A DNA stretch of 64,000 nt from Achatina immaculata (GCA_009760885.1 CM019696.1:43680358-43744357); one strand, 5' to 3'; positions 22,180 through 32,589 are shown, numbered from the stretch's first letter. Made by a program: numbers and translations. The notes: generated by a model not told the origin, from the sequence alone.

Positions 22180-23638
22180 GTCATACCGAAAGTCGTGAGC
22201 AAATATTTTTTAAAAATCAGACTTTATAGATAGAGGATATATAAATGTATCACCTTAAACTGAATCCTTTGCACTTCATGTAGAGGTCACATGAAGTCAC
22301 CATCATGTGTTACGTGACCACGCGTATCATAAACAAAATGGCGGGTGCTGAAGTTTTGATTCGCCAACGTGCTGTTATTGAGTTTCTCGTTAAAGAGGAA
22401 ATCCCCGCTGCTGAAATTCACCAAAGACTTCAACTTGCTTATGGAGATGTGTGTATGGGTGCTAGCAGTGTTAGGAGATGGGTGAAACATTTCAAAGATA
22501 GAAACACGAGCATCCAAGATATGTCTCGCAGAGGTCGCCCTCGCACTGCCTGCACTGAACGCAACGTGGAATTGGTTGACGACATCATTAAGAAGACAGA
22601 CGTGTCACAGTATCTAAAATCGCTGTAAATCTTGGAATAGGACACAATGCAATACAGGAAATTATTGAAACCCTCATTCATTCATTCATTTGCATGTCCC
22701 TTGCGGAACTTTGCCTCCCAAACAGCACTCCTGTAGGCCTCTCGGTTGTGAGCAAGATGGCCTGCTGCTGCATCCATTTGCAGATCGTCAACGATGTCTT
22801 GCAGCCATCTTAGTTTTGGTCTTCCTCTTTTTCTTTTTCCCATTATGTATCCTTCCAATACGGTCTTCTCTAAATTATCATGACGTTTAATGTGTCCAAA
22901 ATATTTCAGTTTTCTCTCTTTAATCCTCTTTACTAGCCAGCCTTCTTCAATATTAAGCTCTTGTAGTATAGATATATTTGTTATTTTTTGTGTCCATGAT
23001 ATTTGGAGAACTCTTCTGTAGCATTTACATTCAAAGGCATTTATGTGTTTCTCAGCTGTTTTGTTAAGTGTCCAGGTCTCACGGGCATATGTTGGGATGG
23101 AAAAGATGCATGCCCTTAAAAATCTTATTTTTGTGGTTCTGTCTGCTCCTCTCCACAGATTCTTTAGTTGTTTTACTTTCTGAAGAGCAATAGATGTCCT
23201 CCTTTTAATTTCCCCCATTGTATCTCCATTATTAGTTAGTAGTGATCCAAGATATTCAAAACTCTCCACTTCTTCCAGTTTTTCCTCATTGATATATATT
23301 TCAGCTGCCTTGTTTGTTTTGTTAGTTGTTATCAATTTAGTTTTCTTTGCATTAAGATAGAGGTTCTGCTCTTCACTAGAAACCCAAGGCTATAGAAAAT
23401 TTTGTGCCCGCTGGGTCCCACAGGAGAGAACATCCAGAAATCAGTGCGTCTGTGCCGTCGGTCAGCTGGAACGGAATTCTACCGGGAGGGTATTTTCAAA
23501 CTTGCAGAGCGATGGGGAAAATGTGTGCAGAGAAATGGAGATTATGTTGAAAAGTGAAGAAAAGGATGCAGTTAAATGTTCTCTCTCTCCAGAAATTCTG
23601 ATTTTAAAACAAATCTTCCTCACGACTTTCTGTGTGAC
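22180..23638 (+). mobile_element. Mariner 1: relic with 41-bp TIRs, core deleted, split by NL-A1
   Basis: Mariner-family DNA transposon. Imperfect terminal inverted repeats of 41 bp (22180-22220 and 23598-23638) match at about 33 of 41 positions, sharing the block AAGTCGTGAG. Transposase coding starts at ATG 22338 with a mariner helix-turn-helix region (VEF-like repeat, ASSVRRWVKHFK, RRGRPRTA), frameshifts near 22605 and continues as SKIAVNLGIGHNAIQEIIE. It is interrupted at 22673 by NL-A1 and resumes at 23386 with GYRKFCARWVPQE. It then jumps directly to the C-terminus (EFYREGIFKLAERWGKCVQ ... GDYVEK, stop 23554-23556). The catalytic aspartate core between ARWVP and the C-terminus is absent, so this copy cannot transpose itself. 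Confidence 0.87.
22674..23378 (-). mobile_element. NL-A copy 1: 5'-truncated RTE-like element inserted in mariner 1
   Basis: Minus-strand RTE-like fragment, open for 217 codons (23335-22682): EVESFEYLGSLLTNNGDT, ETWTLNKTAEKHINAFECKC, KLKYFGHIKRHDN, MGKRKRGRPKLRWLQD. This is the conserved region after the RT domain; the RT core itself is missing. The stop codon is formed by the first AATG unit of the 3' tail, so the 3' UTR is essentially absent, as is common in the RTE clade. The insertion is flanked by a 7-bp direct repeat GAAACCC (22667-22673 and 23379-23385), a likely target-site duplication in the mariner transposase sequence. NL-A1 is therefore younger than mariner 1. Confidence 0.9.
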
Positions 23639-23639
23639 C

Positions 23640-23920
23640 TGGGATTAATACTTGTCATATATGCAAGTACATGCACATACATGTATTTACACAAACAAAT
23701 GCAAGTACTTACCACAAATATACAAACACATGCATACATATACATACATGCACACATACGTATGCTTACACTAAAACATATGCTGTAACATATGTACACA
23801 AAACACATATATATGTAGATCCATACATACTCATATATATATATTTGTAATACATAGACGTACATAAACACTTATATACGCACGCACATACACACTTATA
23901 CAAATACATACATGCACATA
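23640..23920. repeat. CA/TACA-rich low-complexity region
   Basis: Irregular ACATACATGCACACATACG-like sequence rich in CA and TA dinucleotides. It gives meaningless open frames on the minus strand. No gene. Confidence 0.8.
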
Positions 23921-24720
23921 ATAAGCTAGATAGAGTTGTATGGTGCAGTTTTACAAAGTGAGGGAGGGAGTGAGTAAGGTGAGAAAAAACAAATAGAAAG
24001 TATGAGAATGTATAAATGAAAAACATACAACATCCGATATTTCGGCGTGAGCCTTATTCGAGGATACATACAAAACAAGACAAAAACATGAAGAACTTAT
24101 CTGAAATGTCTTCCTCCAAGTCAGGACAGAAAAGTGTGTAGTAGAAGAGAGAAGGAAAGACCACGCTGCCTCTGAACAAAAGATGCCCGATAGAGCCAAT
24201 CGAGAAGAAGAGGTGGAGAGAGGGGAGGAGAACAATTTGGAGAAAGGGGTGGGGGGAAGGCAATAGAAACATGATGGCCGCTAGAGGTGTCGGGGGAGGA
24301 GGAAGGGGGGAGGGAAAAGGAGACGCGGGGAGATAGTGAATGAAGAACATAAACACCTGCAGGGAGAAAATGTGAAATTGGTAAATAGGACAAGACGCTA
24401 AAGACACCAATATGTTGGCGGAGAAGAAAAAAGGGTGGTGGTAGGGAGGGGTAGCATGGAGAAAGAAAACAGAGTTTAAAAAAAGGGCCCGTGGAAAAAT
24501 AAAGAACTTACAGAAAGCTGAAGACATTGTTAATTCCAGCTGGGTGGAGACAGCCAGTCTGGAAAATAAGGCGCTGTTCTAGGACCCTCCAAGATCGTAC
24601 ATCAGCAGAACAAGAGCGGATCGCACTGACAGAAATGTCCTGTTTACCCCTGTGGTTGCTAAGGCAAAAATGTTTAGCCACAGGTGTCCAGGCCCTCTTA
24701 GAAATATAAGAAATATATAC
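23921..24720 (-). mobile_element. PLE copy 1 (minus): C-terminal end and 3' UTR
   Basis: Minus-strand Penelope-like element remnant. From 24715 to 24510 it encodes the extreme C-terminus found in the fuller copy at 41.5 kb (SKRAWTPVAKHFCL, HRGKQDISVSAIRSCSADV, LIFQTGCLHPAGINN). After the stop come about 590 bp of 3' UTR including the CCCCCGACACCTCTAGCGG block, a hairpin motif at 24031-24063 and TGTAAAACTGCACCATACA near the end. Open frames of over 150 codons across the UTR are proline- and serine-rich by composition only. Its UTR forms an inverted repeat with PLE copy 2. Confidence 0.85.
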
Positions 24721-24907
24721 ATTAGGCCGAAGAAAAAGAGGCAGACCGCGGGAAACTCTGAAGAGGACATTATTAAGAGAGGCCAAGTTAACAGGCATAA
24801 AATCCTTTGATGAGGTTGAAAGACTCGCCGAAGACAGGAAAAGTTGGCGAACTACTTTGCGAGCCCTATGTGACGTTTAACGGCACGGGAAGGATATAAG
24901 ATATAAG
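24720..24907 (+). mobile_element. NL-B copy 3: 3' end
   Basis: Plus-strand NL-B 3' end: RRKRGRPRETLKRTLLREAK, GIKSFDEVERLAEDRKSW, LRALCDV, stop, then CGGCACGGGAAGGATATAAG and GATATAAGATA steps. It sits exactly between the two inverted PLE ends and passes directly into PLE copy 2. Confidence 0.85.
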
Positions 24908-24914
24908 ATAAGAT

Positions 24915-25398
24915 AAGGTGTTTATATTCTTCATTCACTATCTCCCCGCGTCCCCTTTTCCCTCCCCCCTTCCTCCTCCCCCGACACCTCTAGCGGCCAT
25001 CATGTTTCTATTGCCTTCCCCCCACCCCTTTCTCCAAATTGTTCTCCTCCCCTCTCTCCACCTCTTCTTCTCGATTGGCTCTATCGGGCATCTTTTGTTC
25101 AGAGGCAGCGTGGTCTTTCCTTCTCTCTTCTATTACACACTTTTCTGTCCTGACTTGGAGGAAGACATTTCAGATAAGTTCTTCATGTTTTTGTCTTGTT
25201 TTGTATGTATCCTCGAATAAGGCTCACGCCGAAATATCGGATGTTGTATGTTTTTCATTTATACATTCTCATACTTTCTATTTGTTTTTTCTCACCTTAC
25301 TCATTCCCTCCCTCACTTTGTAAAACTGCACCATACACCTCTATCTACCTTATTTATTTCAACCAGTTTTACTGCAGTCGCCATCCCTTTTATCTGTC
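24915..25398 (+). mobile_element. PLE copy 2 (plus): 3' UTR only
   Basis: Plus-strand copy of the PLE 3' UTR. It matches the reverse complement of 23921-24356 over about 435 bp at very high identity, including the C-rich block at 24965-25035 and the hairpin motif at 25211-25240. It extends about 45 bp further (CAACCAGTTTTACTGCAGTC), a segment also present in the copy at 34.1 kb. No coding capacity remains. Confidence 0.85.
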
Positions 25399-25544
25399 AC
25401 ATACACATATTAAGACACATATACACATACTCATAAACACAACTACACTTTAGGGAGGCATACAGTCCATATGAACGGGGAGATGTGTGAATATGTGATC
25501 TTGACGTTCAGGAAGAGAGTAAGCCAACACTCTATTTTTATTAT

Positions 25545-25735
25545 TCAGTAGGTAGAGAGAGAAGGAGAGAGACAGAAAGAGAGAAGTGGAGAGACAGAGA
25601 AGGAGAGAGACAGAAAGAGAGAAGTGGAGAAACAGAGAAGGAGAGAGACAGAGAGAAGTGGGGAGACAGAGAGAGAAGGAGAGAGACAGATAGAAAGAGA
25701 GAGACAGAATGGATGAATGAATGAATGATCTTTAT
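25545..25735. repeat. GA-rich microsatellite region
   Basis: Irregular AGAGAGACAGAAAGAGAG and GGAGAGACAGA runs ending in (GAAT)n next to the 3' end of NL-E copy 3. Confidence 0.9.
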
Positions 25736-26240
25736 TTTTAGGCACGCAGGCCCGTCTTACATTCTGCCCTTCATCACTCCATCTTTCATTCTTCCCACAC
25801 ACTCGATTTAATACAAGTATACAAATTACATGAGGAAAAAACATATCAACAGGGTGCAAAATTAAACTATTACTTTCACAGTATAACAGAAGAACTAATT
25901 AACCTAACAAAAGTCCGCCGCGCACACGCGCAGACATATACATAAACAAAACTACATTTTCAATACAGTTCTTCTAATATACATTCTTTAACACTCAATA
26001 AAATAATCTCTAGCAAGATCTAACGAGCTACTTTTAGAACTATGTCCTTTTAGAACTTGATGGCTGTCGAGCCATGGGTTGAGAGACTACTGGTTACTCT
26101 GTGGGAGGCATATAGTTACAAGCAAGTCAATAATGAAATAGGTTTGAGTTAAAGAATGAAGTATTACTAATGGATTTTAAATGTTAGGGGAGGGTGTTCC
26201 ATAGTTGTACTGCAGAGTATGCAAGGTTTTTCTTGTACAG
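25736..26240 (-). mobile_element. NL-E copy 3: 3' end, minus strand
   Basis: Minus-strand, 5'-truncated at about 26240. Coding reads LYKKNLAYSAVQLWNTLP-like sequence at 26240-26150, followed by the 3' UTR that ends GGCCTGCGTGCCTAAAAA, TAAAGATCATTC and an (ATTC)n tail at 25715-25735. It aligns through the UTR with NL-E copy 1 (for example AATCGAGTGTGTGGGAAGAA). GA-rich repeats border both ends. Confidence 0.85.
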
Positions 26241-26415
26241 AGAGAGAAGAGAGAAAGGAGAGACAGAGAAGGGGAGAGACAGAGAAGGAGGGAGAAACAG
26301 AGAGAGAAAAAGTGACAGAGAAAGAGAGAAAGACAGTGAGAAGAGAGAGAAAGACAGAGAGAGGAGAGAGACATAGAGGATAGAGAGAGAGAGAGAGCGA
26401 GAGAGAAGAGAGACA
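26240..26415. repeat. GA-rich microsatellite region
   Basis: GAGAGAAAGACAGAGA-type purine tract lying between two NL-E minus-strand fragments. Non-coding; the minus-strand serine/leucine-rich frames are compositional. Confidence 0.9.
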
Positions 26416-26424
26416 GATTACTTC

Positions 26425-26490
26425 CAAAGGGTTAAGAGTTGGGCACGCAGGCCCGTCTGACATTCTGCCGTTTATTACACACCTTTCTCA
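26425..26490 (-). mobile_element. NL-E copy 4: short 3' UTR fragment
   Basis: Only the terminal UTR block (GGGCACGCAGGCCCGTCTGA, CATTCTGCCGTTTATTA) remains, directly beside the GA-rich tract. Confidence 0.72.
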
Positions 26491-27080
26491 GAGAAAGAGC
26501 TAGAAAGTCAAAGAACTAGAAAGTATCAGAGAAAGTCAAAGAACTAGAGAGTATCAGAGAAAGAGACGGCCAGAGAATCATGACATGTTAAAACTATTTG
26601 AAAACAAATGTAGAAGCAACTCTTTCAGTTAACCAGAACACAGGTGTTAAAGCAAATAACTGACCGGGTGACGGACTAGACAAGCAGGTCTGTCCCAAGA
26701 GAAGCAGACAGAGAAAGAGAGAGACAGAGAGAGGGGGGATAGGTTGAGTGTATAAGAAATAATAGAGAAGACACGTGACGATGACAAGAATGTTCAGTAA
26801 AGATAAGAAATAAACCTGGACGATCCTGGGATCATTCTAACATGCCATAACATGCCAGAACATGCCAGCACATGCAACTGCAAGCTGTAAGAGGATTTTC
26901 CTTAACAATGTCCAGAAATATTCAGCGCAATGTAGGGGCTCAGACAGGATTATAGGCAAACAAGAGACAAGACAGGTTTGTGTGCAACATAAATATTGGA
27001 CTGCAAACACAGGAGACATTTATAGTGTGACAGGAACAGCTGGTATATTAAACAGACAGACAGGCCTGCAGGCAGGCAGG
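26490..27080. other. Unique stretch with minor GA repeats
   Basis: About 590 bp, partly AGAGAAAGAG- and ACATGCCA-repetitive, otherwise unique. No gene or RNA is recognised. Confidence 0.5.
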
Positions 27081-27081
27081 C

Positions 27082-27250
<169 letters not shown>

Positions 27251-27269
27251 TTTAACAATGAAAAAAAAA

Positions 27270-27395
27270 TGATCTTCATTTGAAAAGGGTAAAGAATTGT
27301 GCACGCAGGCCAGTCTTACATTCTGGCCTTTATCACGCCATCTTTCATTCTTCCCACACACTCCATTTAATAAGGTATACAAATTATATGAAACT
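27270..27395 (-). mobile_element. NL-E copy 5: 3' UTR fragment
   Basis: Minus-strand terminal UTR with GTGCACGCAGGCCAGTCT, CCATCTTTCATTCTTCCCAC and CACTCCATTTAATAAGG, aligning with copies 1 and 3. Coding sequence is absent. Confidence 0.82.
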
Positions 27396-27404
27396 ATATA
27401 CGAA

Positions 27405-27490
27405 GACATGAAAAATTGGCGAACTACTTTGCGAGCCCTATGTGACGCTTAACGGCACGGGAAGGATATAAGATATAAGATAAGATATCT
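27405..27490 (+). mobile_element. NL-B copy 4: 3'-terminal fragment
   Basis: About 85 bp matching the NL-B 3' end (AATTGGCGAACTACTTTGCG, GCCCTATGTGACG, CGGCACGGGAAGGATATAAG) followed by GATAAGATA steps and (AT)n. Confidence 0.82.
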
Positions 27491-27510
27491 ATATATATAT
27501 ATATATATAT

Positions 27511-28535
27511 ATCATCATCATCATCAGGTGCCGTGCCGACTGGCGTTGGTTATTATGTTTCTCCAGAGTACACGATCCTTCATGCAGGCCATCAGCTCAG
27601 TTGGTGATCTCCTCTCACACCATCCCGTCAGACTGTCCAGTATCATTTCTCTTAGTCTTCCTCTTGATCTTCTTCCTTCTATTTTTTCTGTTGTTATAAT
27701 ATTTTCAATGCCCATCTTCTCATTGCATGTCCTATGAAAGTAAATTGTCTCTCTCTTATTTTTTTGACAAGATGTTTTGTCTCTCCAGCTCTTCTCATAC
27801 ATTCTTCATTAGTTATTTTTGCTGTCCAGGGGATTCGCAACATTCTTCTAATAAACCACATTTCTGCTGCTTCCAATGATTTTTGTGCAGACCTGCCTAT
27901 TGTCCATGATTCACTTTCATATAACAAGACAGGTTCAATATAGCATTTTAGGACTCGTTTTGTAACATTCATTGATAAGGATGTGTTGGATAATGTGTTT
28001 CTCATTCTCTGAAATGCAATATTTGCTTGGCCTATTCTGTTAATAATTTCTGTTCTGCATTTCCCATCCGAAGTTATTACTGCTCCAAGGTATTTGAATT
28101 TCTGCACCTGCTTTAGAGTAGTTCCTTTTAATTTTATACTGCATGTTGGTGGATTCTGTTTCTTAGATATAACCATAGTCTCTGTCTTTTTGATGTTCAA
28201 AGTAAGACCTTTCTGTTCACTTTCTTTGGCCACTTTATCCAAGAGATTTTGCAGCTATCAGTACTGTGTCGTCAGCATATTGAAGGTTGTTAATATTGTA
28301 TCCTCCAATTTTTATGGCCTGATTCTGTGATGATCGTTCTTAGAATATTCTCGATGAACAGAGAAAAAAATTCTGGAGATAGTACACATCCTTGTTGCAC
28401 CCCTTCTTTTATAGGTTGATATTTTCCAGTTCTGTGTTCAACTCGAATTGCTACTTCTTGCTGCCAGTATAGATGTTTTACAATCCTCAAGTCTTTGCCG
28501 TCTATATTGATGTCTTCAATGTATATATATATATA
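27511..28535 (-). pseudogene. NL-C: RTE-like reverse transcriptase relic, minus strand
   Basis: 5'-truncated minus-strand element. From 28530 to 28290 it encodes an RT segment with GVQQGCVLSPEFFSLF (motif B region). The catalytic loop reads QYADDTVLI near 28285-28262 in a shifted frame. From 28242 to 27694 one frame covers TLNIKKTETMVISKK, FKYLGAVITSDGKCRTEI and PWTAKITNEECMRRA. A further shift gives the end (EGRRSRGRLREM, NASRHGT, stop near 27524). The 3' tail is (GAT)n at 27511-27525. Two or more frameshifts make it inactive. It is distinct from NL-A and NL-B by sequence and tail. Confidence 0.87.
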
Positions 28536-28554
28536 TATCATTCATTCATTCATT

Positions 28555-29136
28555 TGCATGTCCCTTGCGGAACTTTGCCTCTCAAACAGCACTCCTGTAG
28601 GCCTCTCGGTTGTGAGCAAGATGGCCTGCTGCTGTTGCATCCATTTCCAGATCGTCAACGATGTCTTGCAGCCATCTTCGTCTTGGTCTTCCTCTTTTTC
28701 TTTTTCCCATTATGTATCCTTCCAATACGGTCTTCTCTAAATTATCATGACGTTTAATGTGTCCAAAATATTTCAGTTTTCTCTCTTTAATCCTCTTCAC
28801 TAGCCAGCCTTCTTCAATATTAAGCTCTTGTAGTATAGATATATTTGTTCTTTTTTGTGTCCACGATATTTGGAGAACTCTTCTGTAGCATTTACATTCA
28901 AAGGCATTTATGTGTTTCACAGCTGTTTTGTTAAGTGTCCAGGTCTCACAGGCATATGTTGCTATGGAAAAGATGCATGCCCTTAAAAATCTTATTTTTG
29001 TGGTTCTGTCTGCTCCTCTCCACAGATTCTTTATTTGTTTTACTTTCTGAAGAGCGATAGATGTCCTCCTTTTAATTTCCCTCATTGTATCTCCATTATT
29101 AGTTAGTAGCGATCCAAGATATTCAAAACTCTCCAC
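28555..29136 (-). pseudogene. NL-A2 C-terminal region, second stop at 28582
   Basis: Continuation of the NL-A2 polyprotein after the nonsense codon: ESFEYLGSLLTNNGDTMREI, LRACIFSIATYACETWTLNK, KYFGHIKRHDNLEKTVLEGY, KRKRGRPRRRWLQDIVDD, NREAYRSAV. A TGA at 28582-28584 replaces the tryptophan or arginine codon of the sister copies. The last residues (EAKFRKGHANE) and the tail-encoded stop follow. The function of this basic C-terminal region in RTE proteins is uncertain; RNA or DNA binding is plausible. Confidence 0.85.
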
Positions 29137-29145
29137 TTCTTCCAG

Positions 29146-30619
29146 TTATTCCTCATTGATACATATTTCAGTTGCCTTGTTTGTTTTGTCAGTTGTCATC
29201 AATTTAGTTTTCTTTGCATTAAGATAGAGGTTCTGCTCTTCGCTGTTCTTGCGGACTGACATAATTAGTTTTTCCATTCCTTTTTGTGTTGTGGACAGCA
29301 ATACTGTGTCATCAGCATATCTAATCTCTGGTATTTCATAACCTCCAACTGTTATGGCATCGTAATATTCTTTGTCTACATCTTCTCTAACATTCCTCAT
29401 TATATTTTCAGTATACAAGTTAAATAAGTAGGGTGACAATATGCACCCCTGACGGACCCCTTGTTTTATGTCAATCCAACTTGTTGTTTCACCATTTATT
29501 CTTACTGCTGCTTGTTGGTCTAGATACAGCAGTGATGTTAATTGTATCAAATGTGTTGGAAATCCCATTTTTTCCATTATTTCCCAAAGTTTCTGGTGTT
29601 GTACACAATCAAATGCCTTTGAGTAGTCTATAAAGGATAAATATAGATTCACATTAAACTCTCTGCATTTCTCTATTATTAATCTTATATTGAATATATG
29701 ATCTCTTGATCCTCTTCCTTGCCTGAAACCAGCTTGGACCATATTGACTTCTTCTTCTATTTTCTTTCGAAGTCTACACATTATGATTTTTAACAGAATT
29801 TTACTGGCATGACTAATCAGGGCAACAGTTCTGTAGTTTTTGCATAATTTCAGGTTACCCTTTTTTGGCAATGGTATGAATACAGTTCTTTTCCATTCTT
29901 TTGGCCAAACACCTGAATGCCATATCTTTTTACACAGTGCATGATAGATTATTGCACACTCCTTTCTTCCTGCTTTAATAAATTCAGCTGTTATCTCATC
30001 ACATCCTGGTGATTTACCATTTTTCAGATTCTTTATTGCCCATAAAACTTCTTCCATTGTCGGCTCGGGTTCTTTCTCCTCCAATAATAATTCACACTGT
30101 TGATTTCTGCTTCCACAGTCGGTTGTTTCATACATTCTTTTGCAATATTCCTTCCATCTTTCTAGAATTTCCTCTGTCTCTGTCAGGGTATTCCCCATCT
30201 CATCACAAATTACATTTAGCTTAGGTGTGACATTTCTCGTCAATGTCTTCATTTCTTTAAACATTTCACTATCTCTTCCACACTTCTGATGTTCTTCTAT
30301 TCTTTCACAACAATCTTGTATGTATTGTTTTTTGTCTTTTCTTATGTTTCTTCGTACTTCTTTTGTTAAAGTTTTATATTTATCTTTGTTGTTGTTTGTC
30401 ACTTTCCATTGCGTCTTCATTTCTCTACGTTGTTTTATCAGTTCTAGTGTGCCTGCTGTAATCCATCCATTCTTTTGTGTTTTCTTTACTGGAACCATGT
30501 CTTTAGCTGTTGTTATTAAGATATCTTTGGCCTGCATAGCCAATTCATCTGGTGTCATCTCCTCCTGTACAGCCATCAGGATTTCGAAACGGTTCTTCAC
30601 TTCTATACCGTATTGCTCT

Positions 30620-30626
<7 letters not shown>
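29146..30626 (-). CDS. NL-A2 reverse transcriptase (partial, ends at premature stop)
   Basis: About 490 codons of RTE-like reverse transcriptase, which would copy the element's RNA at a nicked chromosomal target. Order on the minus strand: a linker rich in charged residues (QKNGWITAGTLELIKQRREM), then NLKNGKSPGCDEITAEFIKA, WKRTVFIPLPKKGN, NYRTVALISHASKILLKII, VQAGFRQGRGSRDHIFNIR, motif A SFIDYSKAFDCVQ, motif B GVRQGCILSPYLFNLY, and motif C RYADDTVLL with YADD at 29308-29319. All key residues of the catalytic centre are present (D of FIDYSKAFD, DD of YADD). A TAA at 29146-29148 replaces the AAA lysine codon seen in the sister copies. No start codon is credible because the frame opens in (AT)n. 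Remnant, probably inactive. Confidence 0.88.

Positions 30627-30664
<38 letters not shown>
30627..30664. repeat. (AT)n microsatellite
   Basis: About 19 AT steps at the 5' edge of NL-A2, producing the artefactual IYIYIY peptide ahead of its RT. Confidence 0.97.
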
Positions 30665-30668
<4 letters not shown>

Positions 30669-30689
30669 TCGTCATTTTATTGAAATCAA

Positions 30690-31330
30690 GATGAAACTAT
30701 AAGAAACGTAAGAATACAGATTACATGAAAAAAAATCTAAGAATGCAAGATGAAAATATTACATTCACAAAAAAAGGATAATGAACTACATGAGAGGTAA
30801 CAAATCGAACAAGATATCGCGCGCGCGCACATAAACATAGATAAACACACACACACACAATACATTTTAATGAAGTTAATCTGACATTCCAGTATGGCAT
30901 ATTTACAAAGATAATTTCTAACAAGATCTAACAAGTTTTGTTTAGAACTATGTTTGTTTAGAGCTATGTTCTTTTAGAACATAACTCGGGGGATGGCGAG
31001 TCATGGTATGAGAGGCTGTTAGATATTCTATGGAGCCATACATTTACAAGCCAGTAAATACTGAACAAGGTTTGAGTTAAAGGATGAAGTATTACTAATG
31101 GATTTTAGATGGTAGGGGAGGGAGTTCCAGAGCTGTACTGCAGAGTATGCAAGGCTTTTCTTGTACAGATTTAGGCTGGGTTTAGGAAGAAGACAGTTTC
31201 TTAAACGTTGGTTATGTTTAATGCTGGACTTAAACAATGGCCACAAGTAAGACTGAGCATTGTGCGACAAATTCTATGAACAAATCTTGACTACAGGGAT
31301 AGCCTGCATTAGATATTGTAGCTGAAGGTT
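30690..31330 (-). mobile_element. NL-E copy 6: 3' end, minus strand
   Basis: The minus strand encodes the same C-terminus as NL-E copy 1 (SHNAQSYLWPLFKS, LRNCLLPKPSLNLYKKSL, AYSAVQLWNSLPYHLKS), open from 31270 to 31028, followed by a 3' UTR that resembles copy 3 (TAGAACTATGT, CTAACAAGATCTAACA). It ends near NL-A2's flank without the terminal GCACGCAGGCCCGT block. A small (GC)n/(CA)n tract lies at 30822-30860. The RT core is absent. Confidence 0.82.
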
Positions 31331-31374
31331 CCATGGATAATTATGCGGGGTTCTTGTGTGTGTGTGCCCTGCAC

Positions 31375-31785
31375 AGCTGTTGTGGTATTCCTAAGTGGTG
31401 ACTGTGTGCCTGTACAGTTGTGGTATTCCTAAGTGGTGACTGTGTGCCCTGTACAGTTGTTGTGGTATTCCTAAGTGGTGACTGTGTGCCCTGTACAGTT
31501 GTTGTGGTATTCCTAAGTGGTGACTGTGTGCCCTGTACAGTTGTTGTGGTATTCCTAAGTGGTGACTGTGTGCCCTGTACAGTTGTTGTGGTATTCCTAA
31601 GTGGTGACTGTGTGCCCTGTACAGTTGTTGTGGTATTCCTAAGTGGTGACTGTGTGCCCTGTACAGTTGTTGTGGTATTCCTAAGTGGTGACTGTGTGCC
31701 CTGTACAGTTGTTGTGGTATTCCTAAGTGGTGACTGTGTGCCCTGTACAGTTGTTGTGGTATTCCTAAGTGGTGACTGTGCGGGA
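31375..31785. repeat. 42-bp minisatellite array
   Basis: About ten virtually identical 42-bp units (GTTGTGGTATTCCTAAGTGG, TGACTGTGTGCCCTGTACAG). The first unit lacks a few bases. Frames stay open on both strands, so the repetitive 14-residue peptides are not evidence for a gene. Confidence 0.96.
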
Positions 31786-31789
31786 GTCT

Positions 31790-32585
31790 GGTTGTTGTTC
31801 ATTGTACTAACTGTTGGTGTGATTAGTTGAACTTGGCGTGTAGGCAGGGGCGGGTAAAGGGAATCGTATGGTGGGCCAGTGGATGGAGTGGGCAATGAAG
31901 AGAGGCAGCAGGTGATGTTTCTGAGGGTCCTTGGAGCTGTGTGGTTGGGTCTGTGCTGTTGGAACTACCAGATGTGTGTGGCTGTTTAAACTGTTTCTGG
32001 ATATTTGAGTGTGTAGAAGGTGGGTCATCTACGCCCCGCTTATTATGGTCAGAAGTCTTGACGATGAGACTTCAGTTGTTTAACTCTCTGTGCTCTGATT
32101 GGCCGGGGGTCACGTGGTCAGACTGACAGGATACATGGGAAAGTTCAGTTCTGTTAGAATTGTTGTAGATTCGGGCTGTGTATTAGGACTTGGTTCGTCA
32201 GGTAAATTTTTGTAATTGATTGTCCTGTTCAAGACAAACGTTGTAAAGTTATTATGTAGTGTTGTAAGCTTGATTGTCCCTTTTCTGACAAAATGTGATT
32301 TTTCGTTTGAAGGTTATTATGGAGTTTTTCGATATATGTGAGGTTAGTATATTTTTGATGTTATATGTTGGTGTGAGGGTCCCATGGCCATGTTAATCAC
32401 CTGGAAGGTTTATCTGTTTTCATTGTAGTTGTCTAATCCCGGTTTCCACTCCACATCCCTTTATACCACTCCCCTTTACAAATGGGGATTCATCATTAGA
32501 CTTGGTTATCTTTTGTAGTTGTCTAATCCTGAGCTCTTTCGAGTCATGCCAAGCCTTGTGCTTCCTAAACTGGTCATGCTCGTGT
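31790..32585. other. Unique GT-rich stretch
   Basis: About 800 bp without tandem structure. A minus-strand frame at 32028-31807, rich in H, T, S and P, continues past the 42-bp array edge. It might be part of a retrotransposon ORF1, but I see no domain. A CTGATTGGCCGGGGGTCACG segment near 32093-32112 contains an inverted CCAAT-like box, of unknown significance. Confidence 0.45.
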
Positions 32586-32589
32586 ACGG

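Larger units (their letters stand above)
28540..30626 (-). mobile_element. NL-A copy 2: longest RTE-like element, inserted in (AT)n
   Basis: Minus-strand element of about 2.09 kb, truncated 5' of the RT so that the APE endonuclease is missing. Its 3' AATG tail (28540-28553) and its 5' end (30626) both abut (AT)n tracts (28522-28538 and 30627-30664), which suggests insertion into an AT microsatellite. It matches NL-A1, A3 and A4. Only two in-frame stops, at 29146-29148 and 28582-28584, interrupt an otherwise continuous frame, so this is a comparatively young copy. Confidence 0.9.

Noticed and set aside
24054..25220. Proline/serine/phenylalanine-rich ORFs found on both strands
   Set aside because: They are the C-rich 3' UTR of a Penelope-like element present in inverted copies, and also follow a stop codon in the fuller copy at 41.7 kb.
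31341..31895. 184-codon minus-strand frame with a 14-residue repeat (TTTVQGTQSPLRN)
   Set aside because: It is explained by the 42-bp array, and the plus strand is equally open across the same units.
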